35,247 nt of DNA, taken from an uncultured Schumannella sp. (GTDB lineage: Bacteria; Actinomycetota; Actinomycetes; Actinomycetales; Microbacteriaceae). Of this stretch, positions 16,398-23,593 are shown piece after piece. Numbering within the stretch: the stretch's first letter is position 1; every line of letters starts with the position of its first letter. The DNA lies in NCBI RefSeq assembly GCF_905479755.1, contig NZ_CAJQNT010000038.1, positions 1-35,247 of the forward strand, read 5' to 3'. Under the pieces are notes generated by a model. That model saw nothing but the letters and a program-made list of their open reading frames with translations, searched no databases and had not been told where the DNA came from. The position numbers and the translations under genes were made by a program.

Positions 16398-19300
16398 GCC
16401 TCGACACAGTTCACCCCGAGCAGTGCCTTGACTTCGGAGTGCAGATCGGCCGTCACGTTGACCGGATATGGCGGGAGGGTAAGGAGTGTCGCGCTCTTCT
16501 CCTTGAGTAGTCGGATTCGCGCTTCGGTGTCGCCTCTGTGGCGGCTCAGTATGTCGCGAAGCTCTTTGATGACCGGCTCGGTTGCAGTCGTCTCCTGCAT
16601 GACGATCACGAATGGCTTGTTCGCCATGTTGTCGGCCGACTCGATTTCCTCCGCGCCGTCGGCGTGGATCGTTACACCATCGTCGCGGACTCCCACTCGT
16701 CCGCTGATGCGCATGACGGAATCTGTTTGAAGCGATGATGAATAGGCTTGGTACGTCTTTCCCGTGAACATCACGGCGACTTCTCCGCCGAGGTCTTCGA
16801 CGCGGACGATCGCATAGGGATTGCCTGACGCCTTGGCGACGCGATGTTGGACACTCGTGATCAGTCCGGCGATGTTCACCGACTTACCGTCGCGTGGAGT
16901 GGCATCCCCGACCAGGCTGGCGATCTGCGTGTCAGCGCGCTGAGCCAGGACATGTTCCAGCCCGCGCAGGGGATGGTCGGAGACGTAGAGGCCGAGCATC
17001 TCGCGTTCGAGTGCCAGTTTGTCCTTCCTTTCGTATTCGGGGAGAGCCGGTACCTCTGTGTCGAATGAGAACTCCGCGTCATCACCGAGGCCGGCGAACA
17101 GGTCGAGCTGGCCCCGAGCCTCTTGGCGCTTCAAGCCGGCCGATACGTCGACAGCCTCTGGGTGGATGGTGACTAGCGCGCGGCGCGTGTGGTCGAAGGA
17201 GTCGAACGCGCCCGCTTTGATGAGGGACTCGACGGTCCGCTTGTTTGCGACCTCCAGGGGGACCTTGCGCAGAAAGTCGTGGAAGCTCTCGAACCGACCG
17301 CGCTCACCGCGAGCCGTGATGACCTGGTCGACCACGTTGGCGCCGACGTTGCGGATGGCTTCGAGTCCGAACCGGATGTCGTCGCCGGCTGCGGCGAAGT
17401 ATCGGCCTGACTCGTTCACATCGGGGGGCAGCACCTTGATGCCCATGCGCCGCGTCTCGTTCAGGTACAACGCCATCTTGTCCTTGGACTCGCCGACACT
17501 CGTCAGTAGCGCAGCCATGTATTCGGCCGGATAACGCGCCTTGAGGTACGCGGTCCAGTAGCTGAGCAACCCGTATGCGGCGGAGTGCGCTTTGTTGAAG
17601 GCATAGTCAGAGAAGGGCAACAGGATGTCCCACAGCGTCTGCACCGCGTCCTGGCTGTACCCGTTGTCCTTCATGCCGGCAGAGAAGGTCTCGAACTGCT
17701 TGTCGAGCTCGGCTTTCTTCTTCTTGCCCATCGCGCGCCGTAGTAAGTCCGCTTGCCCAAGGGAGAAGCCAGCGAGGACCTGGGCGATGGTCATCACCTG
17801 CTCCTGATAGACGATCAGGCCGTAGGTCTTGCCGAGAACGTCCGACAGCGGCTCGGCCAACTCGGGGTGAATCGGCGTAATCTCCTGTTGCCCCGTCTTG
17901 CGCAGCGCGTAGTTGATGTGCGAGTTCGCGCCCATCGGCCCTGGCCGGTACAGCGCGCCGACCGCGGTGATGTCCTCGAAGTGATCCGGCTGGGCGAGTC
18001 TCAAGAGAGATCGCATGGCGTCGCCGTCGAACTGGATGACGCCCAGCGTGTCGCCGCGCCTGAACAGCTCGAACACGGCGGGATCATCAAGCGGGAGGTC
18101 GTCGAGGGAGAGGTCCTCGCCTCGGTTGCTGCGGATGTTGTCCACCGCATCGCTGAGGATGGTGAGGTTGCGCAGCCCCAGGAAGTCCATCTTGATGAGT
18201 CCCAGCGACTCGCAGGCGGGATAGTCAAACTGGGTGACGATCTGTCCGTCCTGTTCCCGCTTCATCAGCGGGATCACGTCCAGTAGGGGTGTGCTGGACA
18301 TGATGACACCGGCGGCGTGGACGCCCCACTGTCGTTTCAGTCCCTCTAAGCCGACGGCGGTGCCGTAGACGGACTTCGCCTCCGCATCGGTTTCGATCAG
18401 CGTGCGGATTTCGGCCGCTTCCGCGTAGCGTGGATGATCGGAGTCGAAGATTCCGGCCAAAGGGATGTCCTTGCCCGACACGGTTGGAGGCATGGCTTTG
18501 GTCAGCTTCTCGCCCGTGCTGAACGGGTACCCCAGGACTCGGGAGCTGTCTTTCAGTGCTTGTTTCGACTTGATGGTGCCGTAGGTGACGATCTGCGCTA
18601 CCCGGTCGTCGCCGTACTTGTCGGTGACGTAGCGGATGACCTCGCCCCGTCGGCGGTCATCGAAGTCCACGTCGAAGTCGGGCATGGACACGCGATCGGG
18701 GTTTAGGAAACGCTCGAAGATCAGGTCATGGACGAGCGGGTCGAGGCCGGTGATCCTCAACGCGTAGGCGACCATCGAGCCCGCACCGGAGCCGCGTCCT
18801 GGGCCGACGCGGATACCGTGATCGTTGGCCCAGTTGATGAAGTCGGCAACGACGAGGAAGTAGCCCGCGAACCCCATCTGCAGGATGATCCGCGTCTCAT
18901 ACTCGGTTCGGTCGCGGACCTCGGCACTCACTCCATCCGGGTACCGTTCGGCCAGCCCTCGATTGATTTCCTTGACCAGCCAGCTTTCCTCGGTCTCCCC
19001 GTGTGGAACCGGGAAGTGAGGCATGTAGTTCGCCGTCGTGTCGAACTCGACGTTGCATCGCTCGGCGATGAGCAGCGTGTTGTCGCAGGCCTCCGGGTAG
19101 TCACGGAACAGGTCGCGCATCTGCGCAGCGGATTTGAGATAGAACTCGTCCGCGTCGAACTTGAACCGCTTCGGATCGTCCAGAGTGCTGCCGGACTGGA
19201 CGCAGAGCAATGCGGCATGACTGGTCGAATCCCCAGCGCCGACGTAGTGCAGATCGTTCGTCGCCACGAGCGGCAGTGAGAGCTCCTTGGAGAGCCGGAT

Positions 19301-19921
19301 CAGGTCGGTCATGATGCGACGCTCGATGCCGAGGCCGTGATCCATGACCTCGCAGAAGTAGTTGTCCGCCCCGAAGATGTCGCGGAAGTCGGACGCCGCC
19401 TGCCGGGCTTCCTCGTACTGTCCTAGGCGAAGTCGCGTCTGTACTTCACCGCTGGGACATCCGGTGGTGGCGATCAGTCCCGTTCCGTACTGGCTCAGCA
19501 GCTCACGGTCCATCCGAGGCTTGAAGTAGTAGCCCTCAATCGAAGCGAGAGATGACAACCGGAACAGATTGTGCATCCCCGGGGTGCTCTCGGCGAGCAA
19601 CGTCATGTGCGTGTAAGCACCGCTACCGGACACATCGTCGCGGGAGTCCCCGCCGTTCCCCCAACGGACACGAGAGCGATCCTGCCTCGCGGTTCCCGGA
19701 GTCAGATACGCTTCCGTGCCGATGATCGGTTTGATGCCGGCGTCCGTCGCCGCGCGCCAGAACTCGAAGGCACCGAAGACGTTTCCATGATCGGTCATCG
19801 CGATGGCTGGCATCTCCTGCTCTACCGCAGCCGCGATCAACGGGCTGAGCCGCGCGGCGCCGTCGAGCATCGAATACTCGCTGTGCACATGCAGGTGGAC
19901 GAATGACTTGGGCGATGTCAC
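16394..19921 (-). CDS. dnaE: DNA polymerase III alpha subunit, DnaE1 type (extra copy on a mobile element)
   Basis: A complete 1175-residue C-family replicative polymerase. The PHP domain (about 5-280) keeps all nine metal ligands expected from mycobacterial DnaE1: H11, H13, D20, H45, E70, H105, C155, D223 and H225, so it may proofread. The polymerase site has PDFDVDF at 414-420 and the third aspartate in KMDFLGLRNLT. The C-terminal part has QLDLF, a beta-clamp-binding consensus, then an OB fold (NIAGLITSVQHRVA). It is not the shorter error-prone DnaE2, and there is no imuA'/imuB beside it. It starts at GTG 19921 and overlaps araC. It lies divergent to a lysR gene with palindromic operators between them. 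Presence on a transfer element suggests target duplication or element-specific replication. Confidence 0.95.
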   Translation of the reverse strand: MTSPKSFVHLHVHSEYSMLDGAARLSPLIAAAVEQEMPAIAMTDHGNVFGAFEFWRAATDAGIKPIIGTEAYLTPGTARQDRSRVRWGNGGDSRDDVSGSGAYTHMTLLAESTPGMHNLFRLSSLASIEGYYFKPRMDRELLSQYGTGLIATTGCPSGEVQTRLRLGQYEEARQAASDFRDIFGADNYFCEVMDHGLGIERRIMTDLIRLSKELSLPLVATNDLHYVGAGDSTSHAALLCVQSGSTLDDPKRFKFDADEFYLKSAAQMRDLFRDYPEACDNTLLIAERCNVEFDTTANYMPHFPVPHGETEESWLVKEINRGLAERYPDGVSAEVRDRTEYETRIILQMGFAGYFLVVADFINWANDHGIRVGPGRGSGAGSMVAYALRITGLDPLVHDLIFERFLNPDRVSMPDFDVDFDDRRRGEVIRYVTDKYGDDRVAQIVTYGTIKSKQALKDSSRVLGYPFSTGEKLTKAMPPTVSGKDIPLAGIFDSDHPRYAEAAEIRTLIETDAEAKSVYGTAVGLEGLKRQWGVHAAGVIMSSTPLLDVIPLMKREQDGQIVTQFDYPACESLGLIKMDFLGLRNLTILSDAVDNIRSNRGEDLSLDDLPLDDPAVFELFRRGDTLGVIQFDGDAMRSLLRLAQPDHFEDITAVGALYRPGPMGANSHINYALRKTGQQEITPIHPELAEPLSDVLGKTYGLIVYQEQVMTIAQVLAGFSLGQADLLRRAMGKKKKAELDKQFETFSAGMKDNGYSQDAVQTLWDILLPFSDYAFNKAHSAAYGLLSYWTAYLKARYPAEYMAALLTSVGESKDKMALYLNETRRMGIKVLPPDVNESGRYFAAAGDDIRFGLEAIRNVGANVVDQVITARGERGRFESFHDFLRKVPLEVANKRTVESLIKAGAFDSFDHTRRALVTIHPEAVDVSAGLKRQEARGQLDLFAGLGDDAEFSFDTEVPALPEYERKDKLALEREMLGLYVSDHPLRGLEHVLAQRADTQIASLVGDATPRDGKSVNIAGLITSVQHRVAKASGNPYAIVRVEDLGGEVAVMFTGKTYQAYSSSLQTDSVMRISGRVGVRDDGVTIHADGAEEIESADNMANKPFVIVMQETTATEPVIKELRDILSRHRGDTEARIRLLKEKSATLLTLPPYPVNVTADLHSEVKALLGVNCVEA

Positions 19922-19977
19922 AGGCCCCGCCCTCGCTTCGCCTGGGCGATGACCACATGCATCTCAAACTCCGATCC

Positions 19978-19992
19978 ACAACAAGATGTTGA
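19978..19992. promoter_or_regulatory. LysR-type operator A (dnaE side)
   Basis: ACAAC-AAGAT-GTTGA: the ACAAC-N5-GTTGT palindrome with one mismatch. It lies 56 bp upstream of the dnaE start, centre to centre 75 bp from operator B. Confidence 0.6.
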
Positions 19993-20052
19993 CTCTCTCG
20001 ATCGAACCAAGCAGCCCCCTGTGCTGACAAACAACTGCGCCGCCGGCGAGCC

Positions 20053-20067
20053 ACAACCAATAGTTGT
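20053..20067. promoter_or_regulatory. LysR-type operator B (lysR side)
   Basis: ACAAC-CAATA-GTTGT; with one flanking base on each side it reads CACAACCAATAGTTGTG. It ends 17 bp before the lysR GTG, a position fitting autoregulation. Confidence 0.65.
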
Positions 20068-20084
20068 GTTGATAGGCTGGCATC

Positions 20085-21029
20085 GTGGATGTTGAGGGAG
20101 TGCGAACGTTCGTCGCAGCTGCCGACCTGGGACAGTTCCAGGAGGCAGCGGTCGACCTTGGGGTCACCCAGCAGGCAGTCTCCAAGCGCATCGCCGCGTT
20201 GGAGCGTCAGCTCGGTGTCGCCCTTTTCACTCGCACCCCGCGCGGCACTCAACTCACCGTTGATGGCCAAGCGTTCCTACCCCACGCTCGCGAGCTGCTA
20301 CGGGTCGCGGTTCGCGCGGCAGAGTCAGTACAGCCCGAGAAGAGAGCACTGAGAGTCGATGTCATCCACCGCCGAATAGCGCCGGCCGTCGTACTCCAGG
20401 ACTTCCACAGGGCCCACCCTGAGGTCGGCCTTGATGTGGTCACGCTCGCCAATGGCAGCAGCGTCGATGCCGCGATCAAAGCGATAGGCGACGGTGTGAT
20501 CGACGCATCGTTTCGGGCGCTGACGGTCCCGTGGAATCGGCTTCCCAAAGGAGTCATGGCTACCGCGGCGCTCAACTCAAAGCTGGAAGTGCTCGTCGGG
20601 CCGCACCACCCACTCGCGAACCGGAAACACTTGTCCCCGAAACAGCTCGCTGACCACAGGGTCTGGATTCCGGGAATCGTGGAAGGAACCGAATGGGCCG
20701 CCTACTACGAAGATTTCGCGGGCGCCTTCGACCTCACGATCGACGCGCTCGGCCCTCATTTCGGTGACGAAGCGCTGATGGATCAGCTCGCTGAATCTGC
20801 GAACCTCGCGACAATCGTGGGGGACCGAGACCGCTACCTCTGGCCCGCGCAGTACGACCTTCGCCGCATCCCGCTACGAGCGCCCACGCCGATGTATCCC
20901 TACTCGTTTCTGTGGCTCAGCTCGAACCCGCATCCCGGCCTCGTCGCGTTGCGGTCCTACCTGGACGCGATGGTCCAACCCGAAACGAACAGCGAGGATG
21001 TCTGGTTGCCCCCAGGGGCAACGGTCTGA
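20085..21029 (+). CDS. LysR-family transcriptional regulator
   Basis: A 314-residue LysR-type regulator. The N-terminal winged helix-turn-helix covers about 3-62 (FVAAADLGQFQEAAVDLGVT, QQAVSKRIAALERQLGVALF, then RTPRGTQLT), and a periplasmic-binding-protein-like effector domain spans about 88-300. It is divergent from dnaE, the usual arrangement for a LysR activator and its target, with two matching palindromes between. The same palindrome pair occurs upstream of the hydrolase that converges on this gene from 21994. The start is a GTG with no clear ribosome binding site, perhaps on a short leader or leaderless transcript. The ligand is unknown; an antibiotic or ester substrate would fit the neighbours. 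Confidence 0.95.
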   Translation: MDVEGVRTFVAAADLGQFQEAAVDLGVTQQAVSKRIAALERQLGVALFTRTPRGTQLTVDGQAFLPHARELLRVAVRAAESVQPEKRALRVDVIHRRIAPAVVLQDFHRAHPEVGLDVVTLANGSSVDAAIKAIGDGVIDASFRALTVPWNRLPKGVMATAALNSKLEVLVGPHHPLANRKHLSPKQLADHRVWIPGIVEGTEWAAYYEDFAGAFDLTIDALGPHFGDEALMDQLAESANLATIVGDRDRYLWPAQYDLRRIPLRAPTPMYPYSFLWLSSNPHPGLVALRSYLDAMVQPETNSEDVWLPPGATV

Positions 21030-21034
21030 CGGCC

Positions 21035-21994
21035 CTACGCGCTCAGGACTCGGGTAATCCAGTTCTTCCTGGTCGCGACCGCCTGGGCTGAGACCTCTGA
21101 GTCGGGTGCGAACACATCGAACCCGTGGAAGCCCCCCGCCCACACATGCAACTCGGCTTGACCCCCAGCGCTCCAGATAGATGTGGCGTAGGCAACATCC
21201 TCATCGCGGAAGACCTCGGCACTCCCACAGTCAATGTATGTCGGGGGAAGCCCTGATAGGTCGACAGCTCGCGCTGGAGCGGCGTAGATGGATACGTTCT
21301 CCGAGCCTCGGCGATCGCCGAGCAGTGCGGACCAGCCGGTGACATTGCTTCCTCGGCTCCACGTTCCGACTCCATCGAATTGGCCCGTTGAAACAGTGCT
21401 GTCCCTATCATCGAGCATCGGGCACATCAAGAGTTGAGCACACAAAACAGGGCCTTGACGGTCCCGTGCAAGAAGAGCAGTCCCGGCCGCAAGGCCTCCG
21501 CCGGCGCTCACTCCTGCGACCATGAGGCGTTTTGGGTCGATGCCCAGTTCTTTGGAGTGGGCGGCTGTCCAGACGAGGCCGGTGTAGCAGTCTTCGACGG
21601 GCGTTGGATCTGGATGCTCTGGCGCAAGCCGATACTCGACCGTGACGATCACCGCGTTGAGGCGTTGCGCCCATTCGGCCAAGCCCAGCACTCCGTTCCA
21701 TCGGTCGCCCATGACCATCCCGCCGCCGTGCACGTAGTAGATGCCGGGGCCGATGCCGGTGCGCTCAGGGCGATGGATCACGCTGAGAACAATCTCGGTT
21801 CCGTCGTGGCCCGTCGCTGCTACGTCGCGCGCAACAAGCCCCATGTCTTCGACGGCGCTGCGGGATGCGCCAGGCGTCTCAATTCTTCGAAACTCGGGAA
21901 TCATGTCGGCAGTCAAGGTCGCCGGTACCGAGTCTGCGATCGCCGCTGCAACGGTTCCCAGCTCGGGATCGAACGGTGGGCGTGCGTTACTCAT
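21035..21994 (-). CDS. Alpha/beta hydrolase of the hormone-sensitive-lipase family
   Basis: A 319-residue cytoplasmic esterase-like enzyme. The oxyanion-hole motif HGGG is at 89-92, the nucleophile S163 lies in GVSAGG, the acid is probably E260 or D264 in GSAEVFRDED, and H290 lies in GGFHGFD. The catalytic set looks complete, so it should hydrolyse short-chain or small-molecule esters; the substrate cannot be read from the sequence. ATG at 21994 has AAGGAG six bases upstream. It converges with lysR (5 bp apart) and is preceded by two LysR-type palindromes, so it is probably induced with dnaE. It may inactivate the compound sensed by LysR. Confidence 0.9.
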   Translation of the reverse strand: MSNARPPFDPELGTVAAAIADSVPATLTADMIPEFRRIETPGASRSAVEDMGLVARDVAATGHDGTEIVLSVIHRPERTGIGPGIYYVHGGGMVMGDRWNGVLGLAEWAQRLNAVIVTVEYRLAPEHPDPTPVEDCYTGLVWTAAHSKELGIDPKRLMVAGVSAGGGLAAGTALLARDRQGPVLCAQLLMCPMLDDRDSTVSTGQFDGVGTWSRGSNVTGWSALLGDRRGSENVSIYAAPARAVDLSGLPPTYIDCGSAEVFRDEDVAYATSIWSAGGQAELHVWAGGFHGFDVFAPDSEVSAQAVATRKNWITRVLSA

Positions 21995-22069
21995 CAGAAC
22001 TCCTTTGTCCGGATTGCTCGGCTGCTACCCGAGAGCAGTTCCCCAACTTCCTCCGCGCCGAAAACTGAT

Positions 22070-22084
22070 ACAACTAATCGTTGT
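22070..22084. promoter_or_regulatory. LysR-type operator C (hydrolase side)
   Basis: ACAAC-TAATC-GTTGT, perfect arms, 75 bp upstream of the hydrolase start and 73 bp centre to centre from operator D. Confidence 0.6.
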
Positions 22085-22142
22085 CGTTCGATCTCACCAG
22101 AGGTGATAGTTCGGCGTCAAACAACAAGGCTGACGGTCGCTC

Positions 22143-22157
22143 ACAACCATTGGTTGT
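22143..22157. promoter_or_regulatory. LysR-type operator D (perfect palindrome)
   Basis: With flanks it reads CACAACCATTGGTTGTG, a perfect 17-base palindrome around a central T and the best copy of the four. It abuts the 3' end of the broken methyltransferase gene, so its partner promoter is most likely the hydrolase promoter. Confidence 0.65.
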
Positions 22158-22158
22158 G

Positions 22159-23298
22159 CTACTTCTTCACGGCGTGGCCGCTATGAGTGTCGAGGTTGTC
22201 GCCTTCATCGCCAGATGGACTGCCCGGCCCGCTTGTAGTGGCAGCACACCCATTGCCAAGCGCGTTGGTCTGCTGATTTCTTGTGAGACCGAGGGACGGT
22301 TCGATCACCCAGTCGGCAGGAAGGCCCATGAGCCATTCGATAAACGCAGGCGACGGGCGCGGCCCACCATCCGCTGTCAAGAGGGCGGGCGCTGGTGCTG
22401 GTCGTCCGGTGACGTGTTCCCATTGGGCGATGGCCTGGGCATAGCGTCCCCAGTGGTGAAGATGTCCTCGATCAGGGACCACAACGTCTCCGCTTCGCCG
22501 CTCTTGCTCCACGAGCCACTCGGTCCGTTGAGTGCCAGATCGATGATCTGGTGCGAGAGCGCGATGGTCCCTCGTCTTGCCCGCACCTGCTCCAGAGATT
22601 CCCGGCCTCGGGTTGAGTCCGTGGCGAGGGGGGGTCTGAACAGCACCTTTGCGGTGGGCGATGATGAAGATGCGCAGCCTGGAGTGAGGAGCGCCGACCA
22701 GGGACGCTGGTAGGCCGATCCATTGTGCATCCATCCCGAGGTCGGCCAGATCGCCGAGTACGGCGCCGGCTGCCCGGAGAGGTCGAGTTGTGCCGTCTCC
22801 CAGACCCTACGGGTCGGATTCCAGGTCGCGAAGGGTTGCATCGCCGAGGGTTGCGGGGTCGGGGTTGCGTTGCGCATCGTCGTTTCCTTCCAGGGGCGTG
22901 CGGACGGCGGGGGAGGACAGCAAGCCGCGTACGTTCTCGATGACGACGAGTTGGGGTTGTAGCGCGTCGATCGCTTCGGCCATGTGCGACCAGAGACCGG
23001 AGCGGGTGCCGGGTGCGAGACCGGTTCGTTTGCCGGCCGTGGAGACGTCCTGGCAAGGGAATCCGCCGCAGAGCACATCGACCGGAGGAACGTCGCGCCA
23101 GTCGATGCTGGTGATGTCTCCCAGATTGGGGATGTCGGGCCAGTGATGGGCGAAGACGCGGGCCACGTGTTCGTTGTTCTCGGAGAACCAGACCGTCTCG
23201 GCGCCGAGGGCGTGTTCGACGGCGAGGTCGAGCCCGCCATAGCCGCTGAACAGGGAGCCGACGCGGAGCGGGTGGTCGTGGTTGTTGGGGTCGAGCAT
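22159..23298 (-). pseudogene. Cytosine-5 DNA methyltransferase, interrupted by an in-frame TAG
   Basis: The intact gene would methylate cytosine C5 in DNA. The first 163 residues hold motif I (GSLFSGYGGLDLAVE, 14-28), the catalytic motif IV (GGFPCQDVS, PCQ at 81-83) and motif VI (ENVRG, 121-125). A TAG at 22807-22809 stops translation. The same frame goes on directly with LRAAGAVLGDLADLGMDA, then motif VIII (GAPHSRLRIFIIA), and near the end WGRYAQAIAQWE, FIEWLMGLPADWV and LTRNQQTNALGNG (motifs IX-X). So both halves are one gene split by a nonsense codon. Between motif VIII and WGRYAQ the protein-like text is in another frame, near a run of seven C on the coding strand (22628-22634), suggesting further frameshifts. 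Probably inactive, unless TAG is suppressed or the sequence has errors. Confidence 0.85.
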
Positions 23299-23510
23299 GG
23301 GGACTCCGGCTGACGAGTGCTCCCCGGTCGGTTTCCTCGGAAGAAGTCGCTGCCGGGCTGGTCAGCGACCAGGTGCTCGATCACCCGATTCGCAGCGGAC
23401 GTGCCTGCCGCCGCTGCGCGCCATACCGCTGAGCACCGCTCTGCCGCCCCGACCAGGCGGAGCCCCGTCCTTCGGCTGACAGAGCTGCCACACGTCTTTC
23501 AGACGAGGCC

Positions 23511-23565
23511 CACGCCGCCCCGAGGGCGGCGTGATGGCGGGGCGCCGCCCGGTCGGGCGCCGCCC
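23511..23565. repeat. Inverted and direct repeats upstream of the relaxase (possible oriT or control region)
   Basis: In the 295-bp gap between the divergent methyltransferase and relaxase genes, CACGCCGCCC (23511-23520) and GGGCGGCGTG (23524-23533) form a perfect 10-bp hairpin with a CGA loop. Just after it, GGGCGCCGCCC occurs twice (23540-23550 and 23555-23565; 15-bp period). A relaxase gene often lies beside its oriT, so this is a candidate nic/relaxase-binding or promoter-control site. No nic consensus is recognised, and the hairpin could also be a terminator. The rest of the gap (23299-23510) shows nothing clear. Confidence 0.45.
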
Positions 23566-23593
23566 ACCTGGCGTCAGAGAAGGAGGCGCGACG

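Noticed and set aside
16394-19921. Reading the polymerase as error-prone DnaE2/ImuC
   Set aside because: Length, the complete PHP site, the QLDLF clamp motif and the absence of imuA'/imuB neighbours fit DnaE1.
22377-23384. A 335-codon minus-strand frame overlapping the methyltransferase
   Set aside because: Only its middle reads like protein, and that part is better explained as methyltransferase sequence displaced by a frameshift; its first part is antisense-like text where motifs I-VI lie in another frame.
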